Part shown: positions 17,203 through 28,020 of the stretch, one piece after another
Numbering within the stretch: position 1 is the stretch's first letter
How the letters are laid out: the number at the start of each line of letters is the position of its first letter
The notes under the pieces: generated by a model
Seen by the model: only the letters and a program-made list of their open reading frames with translations
Database searches by the model: none
What the model was told of the DNA's origin: nothing
Made by a program: the position numbers and the translations under genes
NCBI RefSeq assembly: GCF_003693265.1
Contig: NZ_RDRE01000004.1
Location: 62,001 to 126,000 of the forward strand
Source of the DNA: Corynebacterium gottingense
GTDB taxonomy: Bacteria; Actinomycetota; Actinomycetes; Mycobacteriales; Mycobacteriaceae
DNA: 64,000 bases
Direction: 5' to 3'

Positions 17203-19113
17203 ATGCAGTCATTGTTGCGTGTCCTCCGCAGCGCCTCTGCGCTGTGGCCCTACTACCTCGCCGTCGTAATCATTTCCTCCGGTGTCGCAGCGTTGGGGTT
17301 GGTCTCCCCTTTCATCATCCGGGAGGCCACCGACACCATCGTCGGATACGTCAGCGGTGGCAGCGAGGGGCCGTCGCCGGTGCGCGCTGTCGTGTGGCTG
17401 GCCATCGCGCTGTTTGCTGCCGAATCCGCTGCGGCGCTGCTGCGCAACGTCGCCGGCTACCTGGGCGACGTGATGGTGGCGCGCATCCGACAGATCATGT
17501 CCACGCGCTACTTTGCCAAGCTGCTCGCGCTGCCGCAGCGCTACTTTGACAACCAGGTCACGGGCACGATCATCGCCCGCCTGGACCGCTCGATTGCAAA
17601 CGTCACCCAGTTCATCCAGTCCTTTGCCAACAGCTTCCTGCCGATGCTGTTGCAGGTCGTGGCGATCCTGGCGATCACGGCGTACTACTACTGGCCGCTC
17701 ACCATCCTCCTGGCGCTGTTGTTCCCGCTCTACATGTGGCTCACGGCGCTCACGTCCACGCGGTGGCAGCGCTTCGAGCAGGAGAAAAACGCCAACATCG
17801 ACGAGGGCAACGGCCGCTTCGCCGAGGTGGTCGGTCAGGTCAAGGTGACCAAGTCCTTCGTGGCGGAGGTTCGCGAGCTGGACAAGTTTGGCACCCACTA
17901 CAACAACACCGTGGACATCACGCGCCCGCAGTCGCGCTGGTGGCACAGCATGGACACGGTGCGCGGCATCGCCATGACGGCGGTCTTTTTGGGCATCTAC
18001 CTGATCCTGTTCGTGCGCACGCTCCACGGCGACTTCACCATCGGCGAGATGGTCATGCTCATCCAGATGGTCACCATGGCTCGCCAGCCCGCGCAGATGA
18101 TGAGCTGGATCGTGGACGCCGCGCAGCGCGCCATCGCGGGCTCGCGCGATTACTTCACGGTGATGGACGAGCCGAACGAGCCCACCGCCAACCGCGAGCT
18201 CGTCGCCGCGACCCAGTCCACAGGCGTGCCGGAGCTGACGCAGGTGACGCACGAGCCGCTCGAGGTACGCGAACCGGTCATCGCGTTCGACGACGTCTCC
18301 TTCGCGTACAACCCGGGCGAGCCAGTCCTGGAGGGCCTGACCTTTTCCGCGCACGAGGGTGAAAAGATCGCGCTGGTGGGCGAGTCTGGTGGCGGCAAGT
18401 CCACCATCGTCAACCTGTTGCTGGGGCTCTACCCGCTTCACGACGGCACGCTCACCATCTGCGGCCGCAACCTCGAGGACTTGAGCGTGGAGGAACTGCG
18501 CGCGTCTTCCGGCGTGGTCTTCCAGGAACCCGCGCTGTTTTCCGGCACCGTGGCGGAAAACATCGCCTACGGTAAGCCCGGCGCGACGCGCGAGGAGGTC
18601 ATCGACGTGGCCAAGCGCGCGAACGCCCACGACTTCATCACCCGGTTCAAGGACGGCTACGACACCGTCATCGGCGAGCGCGGCCTGCGGCTGTCCGGCG
18701 GGCAGAAACAGCGCGTCGCCGTCGCGCGCGCCATGCTCAAGGACGCACCCATCCTGGTGCTCGACGAGGCAACCTCGGCCCTGGACACCAAGGCGGAGCG
18801 CGCCGTGCAGGCCGGCCTGGACGAGCTGATGAAGGACCGCACGACCATCATGATCGCGCACCGCCTCTCCACCATCGCCGACGTGGACACTATCATCACC
18901 CTGGACAACGGCCGGATCGATGAGATCGGCTCGCCGGCGGAGCTCGCTGCCTCCGGCGGTATTTATTCAGAGCTGCTCACGCTCACCGCGTCCTCGTCCG
19001 CCGCGGACCGGGCGCGCCTGAAGTCCTTCGGCTTCCAGCTAGACGGCGAATACGACGCCGAGGACGAGGACGCCGCGGACGCGGAGGGCGCCGCGCAGCC
19101 CCACAACGCCTGA
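17203..19113 (+). CDS. ABC exporter half-transporter (fused TMD-NBD)
   Basis: This 636-residue protein has a six-helix exporter membrane domain (residues 1 to about 310) and a C-terminal ATPase. The ATPase shows Walker [10 protein letters not shown], signature LSGGQKQR and Walker [13 protein letters not shown]; the H-loop is MIAHRLSTI. The acidic tail ([15 protein letters not shown]) is unusual. Such half-transporters dimerise and export lipids, drugs or peptides; the substrate is unknown. A TACCCT hexamer lies 9 nt before the ATG, so the leader is absent or a few bases long. It is divergent from the lipoprotein gene. Confidence 0.88.
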   Translation: MQSLLRVLRSASALWPYYLAVVIISSGVAALGLVSPFIIREATDTIVGYVSGGSEGPSPVRAVVWLAIALFAAESAAALLRNVAGYLGDVMVARIRQIMSTRYFAKLLALPQRYFDNQVTGTIIARLDRSIANVTQFIQSFANSFLPMLLQVVAILAITAYYYWPLTILLALLFPLYMWLTALTSTRWQRFEQEKNANIDEGNGRFAEVVGQVKVTKSFVAEVRELDKFGTHYNNTVDITRPQSRWWHSMDTVRGIAMTAVFLGIYLILFVRTLHGDFTIGEMVMLIQMVTMARQPAQMMSWIVDAAQRAIAGSRDYFTVMDEPNEPTANRELVAATQSTGVPELTQVTHEPLEVREPVIAFDDVSFAYNPGEPVLEGLTFSAHEGEKIALVGESGGGKSTIVNLLLGLYPLHDGTLTICGRNLEDLSVEELRASSGVVFQEPALFSGTVAENIAYGKPGATREEVIDVAKRANAHDFITRFKDGYDTVIGERGLRLSGGQKQRVAVARAMLKDAPILVLDEATSALDTKAERAVQAGLDELMKDRTTIMIAHRLSTIADVDTIITLDNGRIDEIGSPAELAASGGIYSELLTLTASSSAADRARLKSFGFQLDGEYDAEDEDAADAEGAAQPHNA

Positions 19114-19167
19114 TCCCGCGCGGCGGCGTGGCGGAGGGGGCGGGTGGGCGTCGTTAAGCTTGGGGCC

Positions 19168-20289
19168 ATGGATTTCCCCGAGCTTGAGCAACTCCGCGCA
19201 CGCGGAACCCGCAAATGGACCCAGTACGACGACGATGTACTGCCGCTGTTCATCGCCGAGAGCGACTTCACCACCGCCGAGCCCGTGCGCGCGGCGATCG
19301 CCGACGCCGTCGAGCGCGAGATGTTCGGCTACACCCCCGCCCCGAGCGCGCAGCAGCTGCCTGGGCTGGTGGCCGACTTCTACGACGCGCGCTACGGCTG
19401 GCGGCCGGACCCCGCGCGCATCTTCCCCATCCCCGACGTGGTGCGCGGCGTGTTGCTATCCATCCAGCACTTCACCGAGGGCCCGGTCATCGTGCCGGTG
19501 CCCGCCTACCACCCGTTCTTGGAGGTGGCGGGGACCGCCGGACGCGTGCGCATCAACGTGCGCGCCGTGCCAGGGTTGGACCTGGACGAACTGGACGCGG
19601 CGTTTGCCCGCGGCGCGGGCTCGCTCGTGCTCACCAACCCGTACAACCCCGGCGGGTGGACCTTTACGCCCGAGCGGCTCGATGAGATCTGTGCCCTTGC
19701 CCGCCGCCACGGCGCGCGTGTGATCGTCGATGAGATCCACGCGCCGCTGGTCTACGACGGCGTCCACACGTGCGCGGCCGCGAACAATGCGGACGTGTGC
19801 ATCACTATTACGGCGGCATCGAAGGCCTGGAACGTGGCGGGCCTGAAGTGCGCGCAGCTGATCTTCTCCAACGACGCCGATGTCAAGACCTGGCAGGGAC
19901 TCAGCGGGGTGGCGAAAGACGGCACGGGCACCCTCGGCATCGTCGCCGCCGAGGCGTGCTACCGGGACGGGGGTGACTTCCTCGACGGTGAAATTGCGCA
20001 GCTGCGCGAGAACCGCGACTGGCTCGTGGAAACCCTTCCCCGCGAAATTCCCGGCATCGAGGTCGAGGTCCCGCAGGCCACCTACCTCATGCTCCTGGAC
20101 TTCCGGAATACCAAGTTGACCACGGAAAAGCCGGCCATTTGGTTGCGCACGCACGCGAAGGTGGCCATGAACGAGGGCGTGAGCTTCGGCCCCGGTGGCC
20201 GGCACAAGACGCGCCTGAATTTTGCCACCAGCCCCGCGATCCTGCGCGAGGCAGTCGAGCGCATGGCGGGGGCAATTCGCCTACTGTAG
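19168..20289 (+). CDS. aecD: PLP-dependent C-S beta-lyase (cystathionine beta-lyase, MalY/PatB class)
   Basis: This fold-type I aminotransferase-like enzyme of 373 residues cleaves C-S bonds of cystathionine and related cysteine conjugates to pyruvate, ammonia and a thiol. The Schiff-base lysine lies in [12 protein letters not shown] (about residue 218), and [13 protein letters not shown] contains the PLP-ring Asp. The N-terminus [17 protein letters not shown] matches the way AecD of C. glutamicum begins as I recall it, which favours the ATG at 19168 over the GTG at 19144. TAAGCT lies 7 nt before that ATG (leaderless), although GGAGG also precedes the GTG. In C. glutamicum aecD is next to brnQ; here seven genes lie between them. 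Confidence 0.85.
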   Translation: MDFPELEQLRARGTRKWTQYDDDVLPLFIAESDFTTAEPVRAAIADAVEREMFGYTPAPSAQQLPGLVADFYDARYGWRPDPARIFPIPDVVRGVLLSIQHFTEGPVIVPVPAYHPFLEVAGTAGRVRINVRAVPGLDLDELDAAFARGAGSLVLTNPYNPGGWTFTPERLDEICALARRHGARVIVDEIHAPLVYDGVHTCAAANNADVCITITAASKAWNVAGLKCAQLIFSNDADVKTWQGLSGVAKDGTGTLGIVAAEACYRDGGDFLDGEIAQLRENRDWLVETLPREIPGIEVEVPQATYLMLLDFRNTKLTTEKPAIWLRTHAKVAMNEGVSFGPGGRHKTRLNFATSPAILREAVERMAGAIRLL

Positions 20290-20295
20290 GTGGGC

Positions 20296-22050
<1,755 letters not shown>

Positions 22051-22060
22051 GGAGGGCGGC

Positions 22061-23200
22061 ATGTTCGATCTCGCCTCGCAACGATTCTACGGCGCAAAGT
22101 CAGACACCATCGACGCGATCACCGTCGCCACCGCGCGGCCGATCGCCGTCGCTGGTTGCGGTGCCACGGCGCAGTGGCAGCTTCTCGACGTCGCACGCGG
22201 CGCCGACTCGGACACCTACCAGGTCCTCCTTGCGGAGTCGGCGAGCGGTGAGACGCAGGACATTCTGAGCACCGACTCCGGGGCCACCGCCTACGTGGCC
22301 GCGCTCCCCGAGCTCGGCGAGGTCCACGGCGACCTGATCACCGGCGCCGCTACCCCACTGGGCGCCGAGCAGTCCAACACCAACCTCGTCGTCGGCAACA
22401 CGATTGTGAAGGTGTTCCGCCACCTCGAGGACGGCCTCAACCCGGACGTTGAACTGCTCACCCGCATCGGCGACTGCCCGCACGTCGCCGCCGTGAACGC
22501 CTACGTCACCCGCGGCGAGCAGACGCTAGCGATGCAGCAGGAATTCATCCGCGGCGGCATCGACGGGTTCGTGCTCACTACCGGGGGCTCCGGCGAGGGG
22601 ACGCTGCCGGAGGCCGAGGTCGCCGCGCAGGCGGAGTCGCTCGGGCGCGCGATGCGGACCGTGCACGAGGCGCTTGCCCACGCATTCGGCGTCCAGGAAC
22701 GGCCGACGCGCGCGATCGCCGACACGCTCACCGCAAACCTGGATGCATACGTGCGCCGCGCACCGTTGCTCGCCGATTTCGCCCCGCGGATCCGCGAGCT
22801 CTACGCGGAGCTCGGCCGCACTGAGTCAACCGTGCCGGTGCAACGGGTCCACGGCGACCTGCACCTGGGACAGACGCTCAAGACCCCCGAGCGGTGGTAC
22901 CTCATCGACTTCGAGGGCGAGCCGGCGCGGCCCCTCGCGCAGCGGCGCCGCCCGGACCATCGGCTGCGTGACGTGGCCGGGATGGTGCGCTCGTACGGGT
23001 ACGCCCGCGCCGTCGGCGGGTTTGACGTGGAATGGGAGCGCGGCGGCGTCGAGAAGCTGCTCGCAGGGTACGGCGCCGAACGCGACGCGCTGCTCGCCGC
23101 CTACATCGTGGACAAGGCCGCCTACGAGGTGATTTACGAGGCGAACAACCGCCCGGACTGGGTGGACATCCCCCTCGACGCGATCCGCGACCTGGTGTAG
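22061..23200 (+). CDS. mak: maltokinase (Mak/Pep2)
   Basis: This kinase phosphorylates maltose to alpha-maltose 1-phosphate using a nucleoside triphosphate. The 379-residue protein has the N-terminal cap found in mycobacterial Mak and an aminoglycoside-phosphotransferase-like core. HGDLHLGQ (around residue 265) is the catalytic loop, and LIDFEGEP carries the metal-binding Asp. GGGAGG lies 5 nt before the ATG. In many actinobacteria treS and mak are adjacent or fused; here they are separate but coupled by position. The 3' end converges on efeB with an 7-bp gap and no visible terminator. Confidence 0.92.
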   Translation: MFDLASQRFYGAKSDTIDAITVATARPIAVAGCGATAQWQLLDVARGADSDTYQVLLAESASGETQDILSTDSGATAYVAALPELGEVHGDLITGAATPLGAEQSNTNLVVGNTIVKVFRHLEDGLNPDVELLTRIGDCPHVAAVNAYVTRGEQTLAMQQEFIRGGIDGFVLTTGGSGEGTLPEAEVAAQAESLGRAMRTVHEALAHAFGVQERPTRAIADTLTANLDAYVRRAPLLADFAPRIRELYAELGRTESTVPVQRVHGDLHLGQTLKTPERWYLIDFEGEPARPLAQRRRPDHRLRDVAGMVRSYGYARAVGGFDVEWERGGVEKLLAGYGAERDALLAAYIVDKAAYEVIYEANNRPDWVDIPLDAIRDLV

Positions 23201-23207
23201 GAGCGGA

Positions 23208-24455
23208 TTAGGCCAGTAGGGCGCTGCCGAAGTAGTCGTCCTGGTCGGCGACGCCGGGCAGGGCGAAGAAGTAGCCGCCGCCGTAGGGGCGGATGTAGTC
23301 CGCGAGCGGCTCGCCCTCCAGGCGCTTCTGCACGGTGACGAACTGGCGCTCCAAGTCCTGCTGGAAGCAGACGAAGAGCAGGCCGACGTCGAGGGTGCCA
23401 TTGTCGCGCACGCCGTTGTCGTAGTTGTAGGCGCGGCGCAGCATGAGCTGGTCCGCGGTCTCCGGGGTGCGCGGGTTGGCCAGGCGGATGTGTGCGTCGG
23501 TGGGGATCACGTCGCCGTTCGCGTCATCGAGGTAGTCCGGGGCGGCGTACTCGTCGCCGCCGGAGAGCGGCCCGCCGGTGGCGCGGTCGCGGCCGAAGAT
23601 CTGCTCCTGCTCCGCGATGGAGATGCGGTCCCAAAACTCCGTATACATGGCGATCAGGCGCACGACCATGTAGCTGCCGCCCGCGGTCCAGTCGGGCTCG
23701 CCGTCGCCCACCCACACCAGGTCGTCGAACTGCTTCGGCGAGGGGTTGACGATGCCATCTTTAAACCCGAGGTGGTTGCGCTGCGTGCCGGTCGGCCGGG
23801 GCTCGTTCATATAGCCGTTCTGGCGCCAGCGCACGGCAACGTCGCCGCGGGTGTGGCGCAAGATGTCGCGCAGCGCGTGGGTCACGGTGTCGTGCTGGTC
23901 GGCGCAGATCTGCAGCACCAGGTCGCCGTGGCAGAGATCGGGGTTGAGCGTGTCGTCCGCGAACGCCTCCATCGCGCGCAGGCGGGCGGGCTTGCGGTTT
24001 GCGAGCCCGAAGCGGGAGTCGAAGAGGGACTCGCCCACCGCGAGGGTGATGGACAGGTTGTCGGTGGGCAGGTCCGGGCCAAGCTCGCCCGAGTCGCTGG
24101 CGGGGAATGCGATGCCGTCGACGGCGGTCGCGCCCCCGGCCGTGAGCGCGCGGGAGCGCTCGGTGATCGTGCGCAGGAGCTGCTCCAGGCGGGCGCGGTC
24201 CCCCTGCTGGATGTCCAGGGCGACGATTTCCGCGTACTTCTGCGGCTGGTTGATGATGCCCTGCTGGTGCTCGCCGTGGAATTCCAGGCGCGCCTCCGGG
24301 TTGTTCACGGTCGCGTTGTCGGAGCGCGGCGTGCCGTCGCCCCGGGGCGAGTCCGCCTGCTGCGCCTGCGTCGTCGCCTGGACCCCAAGCGCCGCCGTGG
24401 CCGTGGCGGCGCCGGCGAGGAACGTGCGTCGGTTGAAGTGGAACGGGCAGGTCAC
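23208..24455 (-). CDS. efeB: EfeB: Tat-exported Dyp-type heme peroxidase
   Basis: EfeB is a secreted DyP-type peroxidase/deferrochelatase of the Efe iron-uptake system. The N-terminus NRRTFLAGAATATAALG is a twin-arginine signal. The DyP signature GFKDGIVNP (catalytic Asp/GxxDG) is present and the 415-residue length is typical. The start is GTG at 24455, sharing a base with the efeO TAG (TAGTG), so the two are translationally coupled. It may extract iron from heme or oxidise Fe2+ outside the membrane. No EfeU ferric permease gene is in the window. Confidence 0.92.
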   Translation of the reverse strand: MTCPFHFNRRTFLAGAATATAALGVQATTQAQQADSPRGDGTPRSDNATVNNPEARLEFHGEHQQGIINQPQKYAEIVALDIQQGDRARLEQLLRTITERSRALTAGGATAVDGIAFPASDSGELGPDLPTDNLSITLAVGESLFDSRFGLANRKPARLRAMEAFADDTLNPDLCHGDLVLQICADQHDTVTHALRDILRHTRGDVAVRWRQNGYMNEPRPTGTQRNHLGFKDGIVNPSPKQFDDLVWVGDGEPDWTAGGSYMVVRLIAMYTEFWDRISIAEQEQIFGRDRATGGPLSGGDEYAAPDYLDDANGDVIPTDAHIRLANPRTPETADQLMLRRAYNYDNGVRDNGTLDVGLLFVCFQQDLERQFVTVQKRLEGEPLADYIRPYGGGYFFALPGVADQDDYFGSALLA

Positions 24456-25666
24456 TAGTTCATCCTCCGGATCACAGTCATGGTGGCCACCGTGGCCAGC
24501 AGCTCATTCGCGCGGGCGACCTCGGCTTGTAGCCTCAGCCGGTCGTCTTGCTCCCAGTCGTCGTAGGCCGTCGGCGTGCCGCCGGCGCCGTACTTCGCGT
24601 CCATCTCGTTGGCGAGCTGCTCGAGCGCGTCCAGCTGGTCATAAATTGGGGTGGTGTCCAGGCCGCGCCCCTCCACGAGTTCGCGCACCGGGTCCATCGT
24701 CGCCCGGGTCGAGGTCACGTTTCCGCGCAGCGCCGTGGGCAGCGCGTGTGCGCCGAAGTCCCGCTCGCCGCGCATGTCAAAACGCTCGAACTCCTCCATC
24801 ACCTCGTGCGTGCGCAGCCCATAATCGGGTGCCGGGATGGCAAAGTGCATGGTCTGAAGCGCGTGCGCCGCCTTGTCGACGGCGTCGGCCAGCGCCTCCG
24901 CGGGCGCCACCGCGTCCTGCACCGGTGCCTCAGAGAAGAGCAGCTTTTCGACGTCCTCGTACCCGCCAAGTGCCGCGCCCGGCCACATCTCGGACGCGTC
25001 GTCGAAGGAGCGGTACGTCTCCAGGTATGCCAGGTAGGAGGCCTGCGCCTCGCTGCGGTTACCGGAGCGGGTGGCGTCGACAAGCGCCTGCGCGTTGGCC
25101 TGCAGCTCGGGGACGCGCTGTTTCTGCGCGGCAGCGTGGGCGGTGGAGACGGCGGCGACTTCTCGGTCTGTGATGGGCACCATCTTCGGGGCGTCCGTGA
25201 TGGGGGATCCGGTGACCTGGAACGGTTCGGACTTCACCGCGGAATCACTGTGAAACACGCACGTCAGGTGGTACGTGCCGTTTTGAAGTTTGGGGGTCCA
25301 GGCGCGCTCGGCGGGGAAGCCGACGCGCTCGAGGACCTGGTAGGCGTAGCCGTCATCGTCCGATACGTAGACGGTGAGGGCCAGGCCTGAGGTGTTGTAG
25401 ACATTCCAATTCGCCTGGTCCTGCACATCCCCGGGCGACGGGCAGTTGTACACGTCGCGCACGTGCAGCGTGAGCTGGTCGGGGTTGTCACTCGGTGCGG
25501 GCTGCGCGGAGGGCTGCGTGGAAGGCTGGCCCTGCGACTGCGACGAGGAGCCACTCGAGCCTTCCGTGCCACTCGAGCTTGAGATTCCTGGGATGTGCAC
25601 GATGCCGACGATGACTGCGATGAGTGCAGCCAGCGCCGCCAGAGCGTATTGGATGTTTTCCTGCAT
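24455..25666 (-). CDS. efeO: EfeO-like iron-uptake protein (cupredoxin plus M75 domain)
   Basis: This 403-residue protein has an N-terminal membrane anchor (about residues 6-27), a Ser/Gln/Pro-rich linker, a cupredoxin-like domain (LTLHVRDVYNCPSPG to about residue 155) and a C-terminal peptidase-M75/EfeO domain. HEVMEEFERFD in the last domain corresponds to the HxxE metal motif of the M75 family. EfeO is thought to bind Fe and Cu outside the membrane and pass Fe to a permease. It is coupled to efeB by a 1-nt overlap and lies 15 bp after the phosphoesterase gene. It is anchored rather than released because no cleavage site follows the helix. Confidence 0.85.
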   Translation of the reverse strand: MQENIQYALAALAALIAVIVGIVHIPGISSSSGTEGSSGSSSQSQGQPSTQPSAQPAPSDNPDQLTLHVRDVYNCPSPGDVQDQANWNVYNTSGLALTVYVSDDDGYAYQVLERVGFPAERAWTPKLQNGTYHLTCVFHSDSAVKSEPFQVTGSPITDAPKMVPITDREVAAVSTAHAAAQKQRVPELQANAQALVDATRSGNRSEAQASYLAYLETYRSFDDASEMWPGAALGGYEDVEKLLFSEAPVQDAVAPAEALADAVDKAAHALQTMHFAIPAPDYGLRTHEVMEEFERFDMRGERDFGAHALPTALRGNVTSTRATMDPVRELVEGRGLDTTPIYDQLDALEQLANEMDAKYGAGGTPTAYDDWEQDDRLRLQAEVARANELLATVATMTVIRRMN

Positions 25667-25681
25667 TGCTGAGCGTGTGCC

Positions 25682-27625
25682 TTAGAACGGGAGCTTGATG
25701 GAGTCCTTGATATTCGCGGGCAGACCCGGCATGCCGTTCATGACCCAAGCGCCGATGCCACCCAGGACAGCAAGGACGGCGACGACCGCGGCGATGATGC
25801 CGCCGGTGGAGGATCCGTCCTGCTCGCCGGCGGGATCACCCTTGCCCGGCTGCTGCGCACCCGGCTGCGCGTCGCGGTTGACCATCTTGGCCACCTCGGC
25901 GACACCGTTCTCGGTGACCAGCGGGTTGTTCATGCCTTCTGCGACCGGCTTGAGGTTAGAGATCTCGCGGGAGGTGTTGTCCACCTTCTCAATCGAGGCG
26001 TAATCCTTGGCCACGGTGCCGTCGGTCTCGTTGAGGAACAGCTTCGGCGCCTTCTCACCGTTGAAGTCGAACATGTTGTTCAGCTCGCCGGCGCGCTCGT
26101 CGAAAGCGATGCCTCCCAGTCGGCCCAGCCCCCAGTTGTCCTGGATGAACTTAGTGATGGAGGTCTGCTCGGTGTAGGTGGAGTCGACAAAGTTGGTCTT
26201 TGCGTACGGGGAGACGATCAGCAGCGGCTGACGGGTACCCGGGCCGCACTGGCCGTGCTTGTCGCCCGCGACGCCGACCTTCTTGGCTGCCGCGGTGCAG
26301 ATCTCCGCGTCCTGGTGCGGATCGTTGGAGCCGTTGAGGATCGTCGGTGCCTGGTGGTCGTACCAGCCGTCGGAGTCGTCGTAGGCGATGACGACCGCGG
26401 TGGAGTCCCACTCCGGCGAGTTCTGCAGCTCGTTGATGTAGTGGGTAATGAAGGCCTGCTCGTCGTACGGGTTGGAGTAACCGGCGTGGCCGTCCTGGTA
26501 GTTCGCGGCCTTGAGGAAGGAAACGGCCGGCAGGTTGCCCTGCTCGATGACCTTGTCAAAGTCGGTCAGGTCGTACTGGTGGTTCGCGCGGTCGGTCTTA
26601 CCAATCATCTCATCGCTGGACGGCGCGAAGTGGTGCGGGTTCGCGGTGGATGCGTAGTACTGGAACGGCTGGTGGTGCGGGTTGTAGTCCGTCTTATCCT
26701 GGCCGGTCAGCGTCTTGTGCGCGGCGCCGCAGCGTGCACGGGAGGAATCGGTTGCCTCTTCGGTCGGGCGGAACCCGCCCTGGAACCAGCCCCAGGTGAT
26801 GTCCTTCTCATTGAGCTGGTCACCGATGTTCTTGGAGTGCATCGCGGTGACCTGGTTGGTGCCCGCGGAGGAGGAGTTGGAGCAGTCGTCGAACAGCGGG
26901 TCCGGGTCGCCGACGACGGTCGCGGTCTTGCCGTCCTCGGAGACGCCGGCGAGGGCGTGGTTCTGGCCGTCGACGATCTTCTGCTGCTCGCCGGTGGCCG
27001 GGTCGTGCATGGTGGCGTCGGCCACGGTGCCGGAAATCAGGTTGAGCGCACCCGGGGTGGACGGGCCGAAGATGGTGGAGAACGAGTTGTCGTTCATGGC
27101 GAAGTTCTGCGCGTAGTTCCACAGGCCGGTGACGGTGTTGCCGTCGTAGTAGCCCATGGTCGTGCCGACAGTGGCGAAGGAGCCCTCGCCGTACTTGTCC
27201 ACATCGGTGGACACGGTCTCTGCGAACTTGTCCATCTTGCCGCCGTTGTAGGCCTTCTGCTCGTCACCGTAGTGGTGGTTCTGGTCCGTAGTCACGGCCT
27301 GGCCCGGGGTGAGGCGGAACGGCTTCGTGGAGTTCGGGTTCTTCTCGCCGAGCAGGTCGTTGTTTTCCAGGTTGTTGACCTTCGGGGTGTCCTTCTTGGC
27401 GGTGAACTTCGGGGCGTCGTTGCCCGAGCCCTGCATTTTCTCGCCGTCGAGGTTTGCGGCGTTGGGGTAGGTGCCGAAGTAGTGATCGAAGGAGATGTTC
27501 TCCGAGTAAATGACCACGACGTGCTCGATCGGGGTCTTAGTGTCGGCCTGGGCCACACCCGGGACGATTGCAGTGGTCGCGGCGACTGCGGCGCACGCGG
27601 CGATAGCGCGGTGACGAAGCTTCAT
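25682..27625 (-). CDS. secreted, C-terminally anchored phosphoesterase (phospholipase C/AcpA family)
   Basis: This 647-residue protein begins with a Sec signal peptide (KLRHRAIAACAAVAATTAIVPG, likely cut after AQA27). Next comes IEHVVVIYSENISFDHYF (34-51), the metal/phosphate motif of the PF04185 phosphoesterase family, which includes bacterial phospholipases C and acid phosphatase AcpA. AYDDSDGWYDHQAP carries further metal ligands. The protein ends with a linker and one transmembrane helix (GGIIAAVVAVLAVLGGIGAWV) with a short tail, so it should be displayed on the outer face of the membrane. The ATG at 27625 was chosen over the frame to 27682 because the signal peptide starts there. It heads an operon with efeO and efeB, so an iron or phosphate role is possible. 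Confidence 0.82.
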   Translation of the reverse strand: MKLRHRAIAACAAVAATTAIVPGVAQADTKTPIEHVVVIYSENISFDHYFGTYPNAANLDGEKMQGSGNDAPKFTAKKDTPKVNNLENNDLLGEKNPNSTKPFRLTPGQAVTTDQNHHYGDEQKAYNGGKMDKFAETVSTDVDKYGEGSFATVGTTMGYYDGNTVTGLWNYAQNFAMNDNSFSTIFGPSTPGALNLISGTVADATMHDPATGEQQKIVDGQNHALAGVSEDGKTATVVGDPDPLFDDCSNSSSAGTNQVTAMHSKNIGDQLNEKDITWGWFQGGFRPTEEATDSSRARCGAAHKTLTGQDKTDYNPHHQPFQYYASTANPHHFAPSSDEMIGKTDRANHQYDLTDFDKVIEQGNLPAVSFLKAANYQDGHAGYSNPYDEQAFITHYINELQNSPEWDSTAVVIAYDDSDGWYDHQAPTILNGSNDPHQDAEICTAAAKKVGVAGDKHGQCGPGTRQPLLIVSPYAKTNFVDSTYTEQTSITKFIQDNWGLGRLGGIAFDERAGELNNMFDFNGEKAPKLFLNETDGTVAKDYASIEKVDNTSREISNLKPVAEGMNNPLVTENGVAEVAKMVNRDAQPGAQQPGKGDPAGEQDGSSTGGIIAAVVAVLAVLGGIGAWVMNGMPGLPANIKDSIKLPF

Positions 27626-28020
27626 GGCGAAGTCCAATCTTGAAGTAAGCGGATACTGCGGTAACGACGAAAGCTGCGGCACCCCTGCGCGAGGACCGTA
27701 TCCTTTCAGCGCCTATTTAAATTCCCGCCAGGTCACTTTGCAAAGCCTGTCAATCCATCCATTTCCCGCGCGTTCAATCCTGTGAGCTGGAACAATAGTG
27801 AAATTCTCGCCCGATCACACCTACTGTTGACGCAAAATTCACCAACAGTTTGCCTAACTTTCCACTTTCTCGCTCCGCTCGCGCCGATCGCTTATCGCCG
27901 CAAACCCGCTGGCAAATTAGTTACATTCCCCAAATTTTCCACTATTTGGGACAATGTTTCCCAAAAATGGAATCTTCGATGTACGCTGAAAGCCACCCAA
28001 CACCTACAAGGAGGGTTTCA
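27626..28020. other. 395-bp intergenic region between the phosphoesterase gene and brnQ
   Basis: This is the longest gene-free stretch and the most AT-rich part of the left half. It must hold the divergent promoters of the phosphoesterase-efeOB operon and of brnQ. TTGACG (27827-27832) resembles a -35 but no good -10 sits at 16-19 nt from it. The proximal part contains three linked inverted-repeat arms (listed separately). An open frame in phase with brnQ runs through the last 170 bp, but the strong Shine-Dalgarno at 28008-28015 makes the 28021 start preferable. Confidence 0.6.
27929..27965. promoter_or_regulatory. three-arm inverted repeat upstream of brnQ
   Basis: CCCAAAT (27929-27935) pairs perfectly with ATTTGGG (27944-27950). 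The overlapping TTTGGGA (27945-27951) pairs perfectly with TCCCAAA (27959-27965). The arms are spaced about 15 bp apart, so the middle arm can pair with either neighbour. It may be a multi-site operator (GACAAT at 27950-27955 could be a -10) or, if transcribed, alternative RNA hairpins 55-90 nt before the brnQ start. Confidence 0.55.

Noticed and set aside
19151..19160. GTCGTTAAGC before aecD as a further copy of the dispersed word
   Set aside because: It differs at one base, and TAAGCT at this place is better explained as the aecD -10 hexamer. Other single-mismatch forms (2581, 7701, 13026, 13974, 23047, 33476, 49081, 51079) were also left out of the count.
27850..28020. An N-terminal extension of BrnQ or a separate leader peptide
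   Set aside because: A strong Shine-Dalgarno sits right before 28021 and the transporter family starts there. The upstream codons show no run of Leu, Ile or Val codons that would suit an attenuator peptide.
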